A DNA stretch of 64,000 bases from Actinomycetota bacterium (GTDB taxonomy: Bacteria > Actinomycetota > Actinomycetes > Nanopelagicales > Nanopelagicaceae), in the NCBI GenBank assembly GCA_014377015.1, contig JACMQL010000026.1:1-64000 (forward strand), given 5' to 3'. How positions within the stretch are numbered: position 1 is the first letter of the stretch; every line of letters begins with the position of its first letter. Under the pieces are notes generated by a model that saw only the letters and a list, made by a program, of their open reading frames with translations, had not been told where the DNA came from and did not search any database. Shown piece by piece: positions 39,927 through 50,689 of the stretch. The position numbers and the translations under genes are program-made.

Positions 39927-40695
39927 TTTCAGGATTCGTGCGACGCACGGGTGCGCGAGTAATCGGTGGCTCTAGATTGGAGAGAAAGTCACGAATGATT
40001 GCTTGGGTCAATTCAGGCTTCTCCTTAAGTACGAAGTGAGAAGTTCCAGGAATTATCGCCAGGCGACCGTCGGGAAGAGCCTCATACATGGAAGTTGTGT
40101 GAGCGAGACTAAAGAGTTCATCATCCCCCGCAAGAATTAAAGTAGGGCAAGAAACTTGGGCGAGATCAGTCAGAGTAAGCGTGGGTTCGGAATTCCAAAT
40201 TGCCCGCATGCGCTGAGCTTTTTCGTCCAGAGTATGAGGGGCATCCGGAGAACGTTGTGCGTATTCCTCGCGATCTTCGTCAGAAATTTCCCATTCTGGA
40301 ATTTCTCCGCCGCCGTGATCGAAATGAAAATTGGCGCCGATCGCGACAATAGATTTCACCAACTCTGGACGTTGCATCGCAATCATAAGAGCGATATTTC
40401 CACCGTCACTCCAGCCCACTAGATGGGCTGGCTCTTTGACCACATCTTCTAGATAGGCAATCGCTTCGGCAATTTGAAATGCGAAGTGAAGACTTCCTGG
40501 TTGATCAGCGGTACGTCCTTGCCCAGTGCGGTCGTAGGCAAATACATGGTGCGTATCTTCAAAGGCGGGGAGCAGATAAGCATCGCAGTCCTCGGTTGCA
40601 CTCAGTCCACCGTGCAAAATCACAAGGGCTTCGCCGTTCTTGTCCCACTCTGTGTGCCAGAGGGCATGCCCGCGGAGATTCAGATAGTGGCTCAT
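39919..40695 (-). CDS. alpha/beta hydrolase
   Basis: 258 residues. VILHGGLSATEDCDAYL forms the oxyanion loop, HLVGWSDGGNIALMIA the nucleophile elbow (G-W-S-D-G), LILAGDDELF the Asp loop and GTSHFVLKEKPEL the His. Its ATG directly follows the stop of ndh, so the two form an operon. Substrate unknown. Convergent with gatD (eight-base overlap). Confidence 0.85.
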   Translation of the reverse strand: MSHYLNLRGHALWHTEWDKNGEALVILHGGLSATEDCDAYLLPAFEDTHHVFAYDRTGQGRTADQPGSLHFAFQIAEAIAYLEDVVKEPAHLVGWSDGGNIALMIAMQRPELVKSIVAIGANFHFDHGGGEIPEWEISDEDREEYAQRSPDAPHTLDEKAQRMRAIWNSEPTLTLTDLAQVSCPTLILAGDDELFSLAHTTSMYEALPDGRLAIIPGTSHFVLKEKPELTQAIIRDFLSNLEPPITRAPVRRTNPETI

Positions 40696-41919
40696 CTACT
40701 GCAAATCCATAATATGGCGGTTGCCGCGATCAAATGTCAGGTAGTTCCACATCCAGTCGGCGACGGTGAGAACCTTGTTGCGGCCACCGAGAAGGTAAAA
40801 CAGATGCAAGGTCAGCCAAGCCGACCACGCGATAGCGCCGGTCAACCGCAACTTCTTCACTTCAACCACGGCCTTATGTCGACCGATAGTTGCCATAGAA
40901 CCTTTGTCCTTGTAAACAAAGGGCAGCGGATCCTTTCCCGATTCAACTCGAGAGATCTGTTTCGCAACCCATTTACCTGCCTGCATCGCTACTGGTGCGA
41001 CCATTGGCAGGAATCTTCCATCAGATCCTCTCGCTCCAGCGATATCTCCGATTGCCCAATAGTTCGCATAATTAGTCACTTGCAAGGATGGATCCACTTC
41101 GATGCGCGTCCCAGTAATTGGAAGGCTGAGGGATTCGGCCACCGGCGTTCCACGAACGCCCGCTGCCCAGATAGTAATTTCCGCAGGTACCACAGTTCCG
41201 TCCCGTAGGAAGATTTTTCGAGGCGTGACCTCTTGCACTGCACTATTAAGAAGAACTTTCACGCCCAGCTTCACCAAATCTTTAAGCGCTTTTTCAGAAA
41301 GTTGCGGCGAGAAACTCGGAAGCAAGCGGGGTCCAGCCTCAATCAAATAGACATCCATGTGGTTGGCAGCGCTTTCCTGATCTGAAGTAAGTGGCCCGCG
41401 CACTAATTCGGCAAGTGCACCTGCCATCTCCACGCCGGTTGGTCCGCCACCTACGACTGAAATCGAGAGCCGAGTTTCATCACGGAATCTGCACAAATCT
41501 TCGAATCGCCGCATCACTTCAGCTCGAATGCTCGTCGCCTCAGCAACACTTTTCATTCCGAGGGCATTCTCTGCCACGCCCTTAATCCCAAAATCTGCCG
41601 TGGCCGATCCGAGCGCGACAATGAGATGGTCGAACTTGAGAACCTCACTACTATCTATTTTTACTTCCTTATTTTTATGATCAACAGAGAGGGGTGATCC
41701 CATGCAGAATTCAACATCGGTCTTACGAAGCGCCCCGGGAATTGGATAGGCGACGTGATCTGCGGCTAAACCTGCCGTTGCAACTTGGTAAAGGAGAGGA
41801 AGAAAAGTTTGGAAATTGTGACGATCGACGATGGTGACATGCGCCACGTCGGCCAGCGCTTTCGCCGCCGTGAGTCCGCCGAATCCGGCGCCAAGTATGA
41901 CTACCCGTGGTTTATTCAT
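40696..41919 (-). CDS. ndh: type II NADH dehydrogenase
   Basis: 407 residues. Two dinucleotide folds: VVILGAGFGGLTAAKALADV and SISVVGGGPTGVEMAGALAE, with the quinone-site AVQEVTPRKIFLRDG region and WAIGDIAGARGSDGRFLPMV near the end. The C-terminal amphipathic part (LTGAIAWSAWLTLHLFYLLG) attaches to the membrane. It passes electrons from NADH to quinone without proton pumping. GGAG seven bases before the ATG. Confidence 0.9.
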   Translation of the reverse strand: MNKPRVVILGAGFGGLTAAKALADVAHVTIVDRHNFQTFLPLLYQVATAGLAADHVAYPIPGALRKTDVEFCMGSPLSVDHKNKEVKIDSSEVLKFDHLIVALGSATADFGIKGVAENALGMKSVAEATSIRAEVMRRFEDLCRFRDETRLSISVVGGGPTGVEMAGALAELVRGPLTSDQESAANHMDVYLIEAGPRLLPSFSPQLSEKALKDLVKLGVKVLLNSAVQEVTPRKIFLRDGTVVPAEITIWAAGVRGTPVAESLSLPITGTRIEVDPSLQVTNYANYWAIGDIAGARGSDGRFLPMVAPVAMQAGKWVAKQISRVESGKDPLPFVYKDKGSMATIGRHKAVVEVKKLRLTGAIAWSAWLTLHLFYLLGGRNKVLTVADWMWNYLTFDRGNRHIMDLQ

Positions 41920-41955
41920 CGGAAAACTCCATTTCTCGGCTACTAGGTATAAGTC

Positions 41956-41968
41956 TAAGGTTTATAGC
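41956..41968 (+). promoter_or_regulatory. leaderless -10 box of the DUF2867 gene
   Basis: TAAGGT plus seven bases before the ATG at 41969. Confidence 0.45.
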
Positions 41969-43459
41969 ATGAGTTCAAATCCAACTGGTCGCAAATTCCT
42001 GGTGAGCGGTGCCTCAGGATATGTAGGTGGGCGCTTGGTGCGTGCATTGCTCGACGACGGTCTTTCGGTGCGGGTTTTTTTGCGCGACAGCGCGAAGATT
42101 CAGGGCCAGCCATGGGCCTTGCAGGTTGAGGTAGTAGAAGGCAATGCCAACAACATTGCCGATCTTAATAGTGCGCTTGAGGGAATCCATACGGCCTACT
42201 ACCTCTTGCACTCAATAAATTTGGGACCAAATTTTGACAAGATCGAGGCAACGATGGCGCGCAACTTCGCCACCGCAGCCAAAGCACAAGGTGTGCAACA
42301 GATTATTTATTTAGGTGGAATTGCTAATGACGAAAAGCGCAGCAAGCACTTAGCATCGCGCGCTCGCGCAGGGCATGAATTAGCTTCGCAAGGTGTGCCT
42401 GTTATCGAATTGCGGGCCGGCATCGTTATTGGTTCCGGTTCAGCCTCATTCGAAATGTTGCGGCACCTAACGCATCGTCTTCCTGTGATGACAACTCCGA
42501 AGTGGGTCACAAATCGCACTCAACCCATCGCGATTAGAGATGTGCTTTGGTACTTACGAAATTGCGCTGTAATTGAGACCCCGGTCAATCGCATATTTGA
42601 TATCGGAGGACCAGAAGTTCTCACTTATGCAGACATGATGCAGAAATTCGCCAAGATTTCGGGTCTGCGACGACGTTGGATCATTAAAATCCCCGTGCTA
42701 ACTCCAAAATTGTCGAGTCTTTGGATCGGGCTGGTTACTCCAGTACCAACTGCGCTCGCTAAACCTCTCGTTGGTTCTCTGATTAGCGAGGTAGTGGCCG
42801 ATCCTGCCAAAAGCATTGATTCACTTGTCCCGCCACCACCAGAAGGTTTGCTAGATGTTGAGAAAGCGATTCGTCTTGCGCTTTCCAATATTTCGGATAA
42901 CTCAGTTGAGACGCGGTGGTCAGACGCAGGAATTGCAACTGCGCCGTGGCAAAAAGCCCAAGGGGATCCCGAGTGGGCGGGCGAGACTGTCCTTAGCGAT
43001 TTTCGCGAAATAACAACGGATGTTCCGCTGGCGGAAATTTGGAAAGAGATAGAAGGAATTGGTGGCGAGCACGGCTGGTTTGGTGCCGGCTGGCTTTGGT
43101 GGTCACGTGGTCTGATCGATCGTGCAGTTGGCGGCGTTGGAATTCGTCGTGGCCGCAGAGATCCCAACTATTTGCGTGTCGGGGAAAGTTTGGATTTTTG
43201 GCGGGTAGAAGAGCTAGAAAAAGAGCGGAAACTTCGACTCTATGCCGAAATGATTTTGCCCGGCAAAGCCTGGCTGGAGTTCCGCTTGGATCAATTAGAT
43301 GGAAAAACTCATTTAGTGCAAGAGGCCACCTTCGCCCCGCGCGGACTTGGCGGACAAATTTATTGGTACCTAGTCCTGCCTTTCCATTCTTCTATTTTCC
43401 CTACAATGTTACGCAATATCGTCAAGAGCGCTGAGAAAAAGATTCCGCCCCGTACCTAA
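41969..43459 (+). CDS. NAD(P)-binding SDR protein with C-terminal DUF2867 domain
   Basis: 496 residues from the ATG at 41969. The N-terminal half is an extended SDR: FLVSGASGYVGGRLVRALLD (nucleotide loop), YYLLHSINLG, IIYLGGIANDEKRSKHLASR with the Tyr position replaced in this subgroup, and FDIGGPEVLTYADMMQKFAK. The C-terminal third (IGGEHGWFGAGWLWWSRGLI, DFWRVEELEKERKLRLYAEM) is DUF2867, a lipid- or START-like fold. Function unknown; such fusions are common in actinobacteria. Its end overlaps the convergent UbiA gene. Confidence 0.85.
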   Translation: MSSNPTGRKFLVSGASGYVGGRLVRALLDDGLSVRVFLRDSAKIQGQPWALQVEVVEGNANNIADLNSALEGIHTAYYLLHSINLGPNFDKIEATMARNFATAAKAQGVQQIIYLGGIANDEKRSKHLASRARAGHELASQGVPVIELRAGIVIGSGSASFEMLRHLTHRLPVMTTPKWVTNRTQPIAIRDVLWYLRNCAVIETPVNRIFDIGGPEVLTYADMMQKFAKISGLRRRWIIKIPVLTPKLSSLWIGLVTPVPTALAKPLVGSLISEVVADPAKSIDSLVPPPPEGLLDVEKAIRLALSNISDNSVETRWSDAGIATAPWQKAQGDPEWAGETVLSDFREITTDVPLAEIWKEIEGIGGEHGWFGAGWLWWSRGLIDRAVGGVGIRRGRRDPNYLRVGESLDFWRVEELEKERKLRLYAEMILPGKAWLEFRLDQLDGKTHLVQEATFAPRGLGGQIYWYLVLPFHSSIFPTMLRNIVKSAEKKIPPRT

Positions 43460-44231
43460 CCAAGATACTCACGTCCAGGATGGCAAGCAGCATTGATAAA
43501 ACGAATGCATATTTCTTTGGTATAAAAAATAAAAGTGCCAAGGACAGCAATCCCAGGGGGAGCAAAAATTTCACTTGGGTCACGACCTGAAGTAAGAGTG
43601 CAACAAGGACGAAACCGCATCCCCCAATAATTTGAGAGTTGCGTGCACCTAAGAGTTGCGGCAGTCCGTAAATTCCTGCTAAGCGGTCTTCGTCAATGTC
43701 TTTCACCACGTTTGTGAAATGCGCTGAAATCCCTAACAGTCCGCCGGCAAGTGCCAGCCACAGCGGCGGAAAGATTCCTTTGCTCAGCGCGATGCTCGTC
43801 GGCAATCCAGCAAAGGCAATCGCATATGGCAACGGCGAAAAAACATTGCGTTTAAAGTAAAAGTTATATGTGACCCCGCATCCAACCCCGAGAAGATGAA
43901 CCAAACCACCGCGCAAACCCAGCGGGCCGAATAGGGAGAGTCCGACACATATAGCGAGAGTTGTATACGTCGCATAGATGACCGTCTCTTTTACAATTAA
44001 TCCTTGCGCAAGCGGTTTGTTGCGTCTTCCTTGGCTTCGATCGAGTTCGGAATCAACTAGATCGTTAGTCCAGCCGACACAGAGTTGGCCCGTAAAAATC
44101 GTAATCGCGATGAGAGCACTAGTTTCTACTGGCCAGAGTGCTTGGGCCAGTAGAAAGGCTATGAGCGTGACTGCCATTGTCGGTCCAAAATGCGATGTCC
44201 GAAGCAGATGCATGCCGAGATTCTCTCTCAT
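43422..44231 (-). CDS. UbiA-family prenyltransferase
   Basis: 269 residues from the ATG at 44231; the frame is open to 44321, but that would cross the divergent gene. Around eight helices with the two aspartate motifs of the family: GWTNDLVDSELDRSQGR (N-D-x-x-D) and VVKDIDEDRLAGIYGLPQ (second site). It transfers a prenyl chain to an aromatic or sugar acceptor in the membrane. The acceptor is unknown; neighbouring genes do not form a quinone operon. Confidence 0.85.
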   Translation of the reverse strand: MRENLGMHLLRTSHFGPTMAVTLIAFLLAQALWPVETSALIAITIFTGQLCVGWTNDLVDSELDRSQGRRNKPLAQGLIVKETVIYATYTTLAICVGLSLFGPLGLRGGLVHLLGVGCGVTYNFYFKRNVFSPLPYAIAFAGLPTSIALSKGIFPPLWLALAGGLLGISAHFTNVVKDIDEDRLAGIYGLPQLLGARNSQIIGGCGFVLVALLLQVVTQVKFLLPLGLLSLALLFFIPKKYAFVLSMLLAILDVSILVRYGAESFSQRS

Positions 44232-44246
44232 ATCCGTTGATAGTGG

Positions 44247-44258
44247 CAGACTTCGCCC
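44247..44258 (+). promoter_or_regulatory. leaderless -10 box of the decarboxylase
   Basis: CAGACT plus six bases before the ATG at 44259, inside the 27-base gap to the divergent UbiA start. Confidence 0.45.
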
Positions 44259-45608
44259 ATGCATGAGTTCACGCCCGAAGTCGAAGCCATTGCCGACGAG
44301 ATCCTTTCGTACAGTCTGCATCGATTAAAGACCGACCCGCCGCTGGATGGACCAATGTCGGCCGAGGATCTTTTTGCAGCAGTTGGGAACACGATCACCG
44401 CCCGCGGACTCGGTGGGCAGGCAGCTTTGGAAGTTTTCACAAAAGTTCTCGCAAAAGCGTGCATTTCAACTGACCATCCGCGTAACTTAGCTTTCATTCC
44501 GTCGGCACCCAGTGAGTACGCCAACCTTTTTGATCTCGTCGTCGGCGCAAGTGCCTTGTATGGCGGATCATGGCAAGAAGGATCTGGAGCGGTATTCGCG
44601 GAAAATCAGGCTCTGCGCTGGCTTTCAGATTTGGCAGGACTTCCTGACACTGCAGGAGGCGTCTTCGTGCAAGGCGGCACGATGGGAAACCTTTCTGCCT
44701 TAGTGGTTGCACGAGCGGAAGCTCGAAAGCGTTGGCCAGAAACGTCTCGTTGGGCGATCGCATGCAGTCGCGAAGCGCATTCATCAATCGCATCGGCAGC
44801 ACAAGTAATGGATGTGGATCTGTTGCTCGTTGATCCTGATTCACAAGGGAAATTACGAGGAGGTGCTGTTGCGTCCGAGATCGATGCATTTCATTCTCGT
44901 CAGTCCGCACGAATTTTCGCAGTTGTCGCAACTGCGGGCACAACTAATTTAGGAATCATCGACGACTTAACAGGACTTGGCCGAATTACCAAAGAGCGCG
45001 ACATCTGGTTTCATGTCGACGGCGCTTATGGTTTGGCGGCGCTCTGCGCACCGACTTTGAAACCAAAATTTGCCGGAATCGAAATGGCCGATTCATTTAT
45101 CGTTGATCCGCACAAGTGGCTCTTTGCACCTTTTGATGCCTGTGCCCTGATTTACCGAGAGCCGCGATTAGCAAGAGCGGTGCACACTCAACATGCTTCT
45201 TACTTAGACACTTTGCAAGATGACGATGCTTGGAATCCGTCGGACTATGCAATCCACTTAACGCGCCGCACGCGCGGTTTGCCGTTCTGGTTTTCGTTAG
45301 CGGCCCACGGCACGGATGCGTATGCCGAGGCGATGGAGGCGACACTGCATGTTGCGCACGAAGCTGCCGAAAAAATCCGTCGCCATCCCAATTTGGATTT
45401 GGTGTGCGAGCCCGAACTCTCAGTTGTCGCTTTCACTCGACGCGGCTGGAGTGCGGCTGAGTACCAGCAATGGAGTGATCGCCTCCTGGCTGATCAAGTC
45501 GGCTTCGTTCCACCCTCCTCACACCATGGCAAACCCATCCTGCGATTTGCCATCGTGAACCCGTGGACCAAAGTCGCGGATGTCGAAGCGATTCTGGCCA
45601 CCCTCTAA
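44259..45608 (+). CDS. PLP-dependent group II decarboxylase
   Basis: 449 residues. VFVQGGTMGNLSALVVARAE contacts the cofactor phosphate, WFHVDGAYGLAALC carries the PLP Asp, and FIVDPHKWLFAPFDACALIY the Schiff-base Lys (H-K). This is the aromatic amino acid/glutamate-type decarboxylase fold. Substrate cannot be read from the sequence; candidates are tyrosine, tryptophan, DOPA or 2,4-diaminobutyrate. It starts 27 bases from the divergent UbiA gene. Confidence 0.85.
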   Translation: MHEFTPEVEAIADEILSYSLHRLKTDPPLDGPMSAEDLFAAVGNTITARGLGGQAALEVFTKVLAKACISTDHPRNLAFIPSAPSEYANLFDLVVGASALYGGSWQEGSGAVFAENQALRWLSDLAGLPDTAGGVFVQGGTMGNLSALVVARAEARKRWPETSRWAIACSREAHSSIASAAQVMDVDLLLVDPDSQGKLRGGAVASEIDAFHSRQSARIFAVVATAGTTNLGIIDDLTGLGRITKERDIWFHVDGAYGLAALCAPTLKPKFAGIEMADSFIVDPHKWLFAPFDACALIYREPRLARAVHTQHASYLDTLQDDDAWNPSDYAIHLTRRTRGLPFWFSLAAHGTDAYAEAMEATLHVAHEAAEKIRRHPNLDLVCEPELSVVAFTRRGWSAAEYQQWSDRLLADQVGFVPPSSHHGKPILRFAIVNPWTKVADVEAILATL

Positions 45609-45635
45609 ATCCCACGCTTGGGCCAATTTCTGCTT

Positions 45636-45648
45636 TAGGGTTGGACAT
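45636..45648 (+). promoter_or_regulatory. leaderless -10 box of the DUF3263 gene
   Basis: TAGGGT plus seven bases before the ATG at 45649. Confidence 0.45.
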
Positions 45649-45933
45649 ATGGACGAGAACGCATCTTTAGTGCTGACCACCGGAATTTCAGGTCCCGCCC
45701 GCACCTTGAGCGACCTTGAGTCCCGAATTCTGGAATTCGAGCGTAATTGGTGGCGCTATGCGGGCGCCAAGGAGAGCGCGATCAAGGAGCTTTTCGACCT
45801 CAACGCCCCGCGCTACTACCAATTGTTGAATGACCTCATCGATCGCGAGGATGCCCTCGTGGCCTCTCCGATGCTGGTCAAGCGCCTGCGCCGCCTGCGA
45901 CTGGCCCGCATGAACGCCCGCTCAGGTCGCTAA
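45649..45933 (+). CDS. DUF3263 protein
   Basis: 94 residues from the ATG at 45649. The core DLESRILEFERNWWRYAGAK, then KELFDLNAPRYYQLLNDLID and LVKRLRRLRLARMNARS, is the actinobacterial DUF3263 family, which looks like a short helix-turn-helix (sigma region 4-like) domain with a basic end, hinting at DNA binding. Function unknown. Confidence 0.85.
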   Translation: MDENASLVLTTGISGPARTLSDLESRILEFERNWWRYAGAKESAIKELFDLNAPRYYQLLNDLIDREDALVASPMLVKRLRRLRLARMNARSGR

Positions 45934-46009
45934 ACGCCCCATAGTGTAAAGCCCGCTCTTCCACGCTCACTCAGTTTGCCGATGGGCTACGCCTGCTCTA
46001 GATTTAGCG

Positions 46010-46036
46010 TTAGCACTCTAGGGGTGCGAGTGATAA
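46010..46036 (+). promoter_or_regulatory. CIRCE element (HrcA operator) of groEL
   Basis: TTAGCACTC, nine bases, GAGTGATAA: the CIRCE inverted repeat with one mismatch in the second arm. A TAGATT box at 45999-46004 lies just upstream, so HrcA binding would cover the transcription start. Confidence 0.9.
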
Positions 46037-46050
46037 GTCTCCCCACACCC

Positions 46051-47739
<1,689 letters not shown>

Positions 47740-47758
47740 GTCCAATTAATTCAGTTGG

Positions 47759-47803
47759 AAAGACCCTCGATTGCTACAAAAGCAACCGAGGGTCTTTCCT
47801 TTG
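47759..47803 (+). terminator. intrinsic terminator after groEL
   Basis: AAAGACCCTCGATTGCT (47759-47775) pairs with AGCAACCGAGGGTCTTT (47781-47797) apart from one A/C mismatch; the loop is ACAAA and a T-rich stretch follows. Confidence 0.9.
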
Positions 47804-47839
47804 CTTCACGCGCAATTCTCCCTTCAGTACGGAATGGCA

Positions 47840-47851
47840 TACGCTTAGAAC
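47840..47851 (+). promoter_or_regulatory. leaderless -10 box of the DUF3027 gene
   Basis: TACGCT plus six bases before the ATG at 47852. Confidence 0.55.
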
Positions 47852-48562
47852 ATGGCATGGTTAAAGAAAACAAGTAAAGCTGCTAAATCCAAAGCGGTGG
47901 CAGCACCTTTTGACGCCCTCGATCTGGCGCGAAGTGCAGTCTTGGCAGATGCCGTAGACCCAAAACTTGTCGGCGAGTATCTCTCCGTTGATTTTGACGA
48001 TGACGGCCGCATGGCTAGTTATCTCTTCGACGCTTTTAAGGCTGGCTACAACGGTTGGCGTTGGGCGGTCATCGTGGCCAAAGTCGATGAGGTTAGCGAT
48101 CCAACGATCTGCGATGTAGTACTGATCCCAGGTCCAGATTCTTTGTTGGCTCCGGAATGGATTCCATATCTCGACCGCATTCAACCCGGTGATGTGGGAG
48201 TGGGCGACATCGTGCCCTCGACTCTGGATGATCCGCGCTTGGTGCCGGGATTCGCAGCTCTTCCAGGAGATGAAGATCTCGATTCGGTTCAACTCTGGGA
48301 GCTGGGCCTCGGGCGTCCACGCGTGCTTTCAGTCGAGGGTCGCGATCAGGCGAGTAAGCGTTGGTACACAGGCGATCGCGGACCTGATTCACCGATCGCC
48401 TTGGCTGCCCCGAAACCATGTGCTTCATGCGGATTCTTTCTGCCAATCTCAGGCTCGTTGCGCGCCGCATTCGGCGTATGCGCCAACGCCATCTCCCCCG
48501 AGGATGCCCGCGTCGTCTCTGTTGACCACGGGTGCGGAGCTCATTCGGAGGCAACGCTCTAG
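47852..48562 (+). CDS. DUF3027 protein
   Basis: 236 residues. FKAGYNGWRWAVIVAKVDEV, LIPGPDSLLAPEWIPYLDRI, QPGDVGVGDI and VPSTLDDPRLVPGF are the recurring blocks of the actinobacterial DUF3027 family. The C-terminal part has Cys pairs (PCASCGFFL, FGVCANAISPEDARVVSVDH and GCGAH) that could bind zinc. It usually lies beside a cold-shock protein gene, as here. Function unknown. Confidence 0.85.
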   Translation: MAWLKKTSKAAKSKAVAAPFDALDLARSAVLADAVDPKLVGEYLSVDFDDDGRMASYLFDAFKAGYNGWRWAVIVAKVDEVSDPTICDVVLIPGPDSLLAPEWIPYLDRIQPGDVGVGDIVPSTLDDPRLVPGFAALPGDEDLDSVQLWELGLGRPRVLSVEGRDQASKRWYTGDRGPDSPIALAAPKPCASCGFFLPISGSLRAAFGVCANAISPEDARVVSVDHGCGAHSEATL

Positions 48563-48639
48563 GTCTGCCACCAATTCTTCCCGCCAAATATTTTGACTAC
48601 ACGGGGCTGGGGTCTTGCGATAAACTGCACCTCTGCCCG

Positions 48640-48666
48640 TTCTGTACGGCTCATATTCTGTACGGC
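48640..48666 (+). repeat. 11-bp direct repeat in the cold-shock gene leader
   Basis: TTCTGTACGGC at 48640 and 48656, period 16, within the transcribed leader downstream of a TAAACT box at 48621-48626. Possible regulator or RNA element. Confidence 0.4.
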
Positions 48667-48694
48667 CTGTAGTACATCCAAAGGAGTAGTTCCC

Positions 48695-49081
48695 ATGCCT
48701 AGTGGTCGCGTGAAATGGTTCAGCCTTGAAAAAGGTTTTGGCTTCATCGCCTCCGACGAGGGTGAAGATGTCTATCTGGCAGCCTCCTCCCTTCCTGCTG
48801 GCGTGACCAGCGTTAAGCCTGGCACTAAGTTGGAGTTTGGTGTTGCTGATGGTCGTCGCGGTCCACAGGCCCTCTCTGTTCACATCATTGACGCACCGCC
48901 ATCATTAGTGGCCAACTCACGCGCTAGCCACGATGACCTAGCTGCCATGATCGAGGACACCATCAAGATCTTGGACAAAGTCAGCAACGGGCTGCGCCAT
49001 AGTCGTTATCCATCCCCTGTCGAGGCGGAACGTCTCGGCAAGGTGTTACGTGGAATTGCCGGACAGCTAGACAATCAATAA
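48695..49081 (+). CDS. cold-shock domain protein with C-terminal extension
   Basis: 128 residues from the ATG at 48695, with AAGGAG at 48681-48686. Residues 1-66 are a cold-shock domain (GRVKWFSLEKGFGFIASDEG with the RNP1 motif KGFGFI, though the second RNP motif is weak). The remaining 60 residues (ASHDDLAAMIEDTIKILDKV onward) are a helical extension present in the actinobacterial members next to DUF3027. It binds single-stranded nucleic acid; the extension may mediate dimers or protein contacts. Confidence 0.85.
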   Translation: MPSGRVKWFSLEKGFGFIASDEGEDVYLAASSLPAGVTSVKPGTKLEFGVADGRRGPQALSVHIIDAPPSLVANSRASHDDLAAMIEDTIKILDKVSNGLRHSRYPSPVEAERLGKVLRGIAGQLDNQ

Positions 49082-49090
49082 TTGTTTGAG

Positions 49091-49279
49091 TTAGAGCTGT
49101 CCGCGCTTAGCCCGTCGTAATGAATATCGAATTCCCACCAGCCCGAGCAGGGCTCCGACGACGCATGTCCAAATAACTTTCGAATCTGCATCTACTGCAA
49201 TGGCAACTACAGCGGCCACAATCCACGCGATGATTCCAACAACGATCATTCCAACAACCGATCTCACATTCTGAGCCAT
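49091..49279 (-). CDS. DUF2530 small membrane protein
   Basis: 62 residues, two membrane helices (MIVVGIIAWIVAAVVAIAV and VIWTCVVGALLGLVGIRYSL), with a basic end RRAKRGQL. Fits the actinobacterial DUF2530 family of unknown function. The start is supported by TAAGAT six bases upstream. Convergent with the cold-shock gene. Confidence 0.75.
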   Translation of the reverse strand: MAQNVRSVVGMIVVGIIAWIVAAVVAIAVDADSKVIWTCVVGALLGLVGIRYSLRRAKRGQL

Positions 49280-49291
49280 TCCTAAATCTTA
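49280..49291 (-). promoter_or_regulatory. leaderless -10 box of the DUF2530 gene
   Basis: TAAGAT on the minus strand (49291 to 49286) plus six bases before the ATG at 49279. Confidence 0.55.
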
Positions 49292-49332
49292 GTCCCCGTC
49301 TGACTAGATGGGGGTAAGGTGGCAACTGAGGG

Positions 49333-50637
49333 ATGAACGGAAGACGAGTAGCGCGCGACAGAATGGTGAAGATGAAAGTTGACGAGAATGGCAATTGGCG
49401 AGCTTTTCGCCACCGCAATTTTCGAATACTTTTCGCAGCGAACTCTTTTGCCAACGTCGGCACCTGGGCTCAGCGCATTGCGCAAGATTGGCTCGTTCTT
49501 GAACTCACTAATAGCGGCACGGCCTTAGGGGTTGTTACAGCGCTGCAATTCGTCCCGGTTCTTTTTCTGAGCCTGCACGGAGGCGTATTAGGAGATCGAT
49601 TCGACAAGCGAAAAGTCCTATTTTTCACAAATCTTGGCGGATGGTTTTCTTCAGGTCTGCTCGGACTTCTAGTTATTACAGATCATGTCCAAATCTGGCA
49701 TGTGTATGCGTTGGCATTCTCCCTTGGTGCAAGTAGCGCGATTGATGCGCCGGTTCGTAACGCATTTTCTGCCGAGGTGGTCGGTCATGCCGATATCGGC
49801 AATGCAGTTAGTCTGAATTCGGCGAACTTTAATGCCGCGCGAATTGTTGGCCCGGCAGCATCTGGCGCTCTGATTGCCGCCTTTGGAACTGGACCGTCAT
49901 TTATTATTAACTCCTTCACTTTCCTCATCGTGATTTACTCGCTCGTCCGCTTACGTAAAGACGAGTTTTTTCTGGTGCCGAAGAGTCAAGGCGTTGGAAA
50001 TGTGAGGGAGGGAATTCGCTACGTCAGGGCCAGACCTGACCTCTACGTGACCATGATCGTCATCTTTTTCATGGCAACCTTCGGCCTGAACTTTCAGATA
50101 TTTAATGCTCTTTCGGCGACCCAGACATTCCAACGCGGCGCCGTCTCATTTGGATTACTCGGCACTTTTCTTGCCTTCGGTTCGCTTTCCGGTGCAATCA
50201 TTTCGGCTCGACTTGAGAAGAGACGCAGCACGATGTTCATCGTTTACGGTGCCTTTGTTTTTGGGGCGACCGTAATGGTATTGGCGTTTATGCCGACTTA
50301 TTTTTCGTATGCCTTGTGGTTGCCCTTCTGCGGATTTGCAGCTCTGACAACTGCTATTTCTGCTAACGGCTTAGTGCAAAGTCACACCGATCCTGGACTT
50401 CGCGGACGTGTGATGGGCATTTACCATTTAGTTTTTCTTGGTGGGGCTCCTGCGGGTTCGACACTTGTTGGATTATCGGCGGAGAAAATAGGAGTGCAAT
50501 TCACAATCGGTGTTTGTGGATTCATCACTTCTTTGGCAGCAGCTTTTGTTTGGGTTAAGTATCGCCACAAAGTTGAAACACCCGAAAGTTTTGCAATAGA
50601 TTTTGTACTACCGCCCGGTTATGAGAATAAGAGCTAA
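49333..50637 (+). CDS. MFS transporter (enterobactin-exporter-like)
   Basis: 434 residues, twelve helices expected. The opening WRAFRHRNFRILFAANSFAN and the first loop GGVLGDRFDKRKVLFFTNLG (the MFS A motif G-D-R-x-D-x-R) match the MFS_3/EntS-type exporters. An ATG at 49366 is an alternative start closer to the conserved region. Substrate unknown. Confidence 0.8.
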   Translation: MNGRRVARDRMVKMKVDENGNWRAFRHRNFRILFAANSFANVGTWAQRIAQDWLVLELTNSGTALGVVTALQFVPVLFLSLHGGVLGDRFDKRKVLFFTNLGGWFSSGLLGLLVITDHVQIWHVYALAFSLGASSAIDAPVRNAFSAEVVGHADIGNAVSLNSANFNAARIVGPAASGALIAAFGTGPSFIINSFTFLIVIYSLVRLRKDEFFLVPKSQGVGNVREGIRYVRARPDLYVTMIVIFFMATFGLNFQIFNALSATQTFQRGAVSFGLLGTFLAFGSLSGAIISARLEKRRSTMFIVYGAFVFGATVMVLAFMPTYFSYALWLPFCGFAALTTAISANGLVQSHTDPGLRGRVMGIYHLVFLGGAPAGSTLVGLSAEKIGVQFTIGVCGFITSLAAAFVWVKYRHKVETPESFAIDFVLPPGYENKS

Positions 50638-50689
50638 AATTCCAAAAAGTGCAACCAGAGTAAGTAGCCTTCTCGTCTTGTAATTCAAT

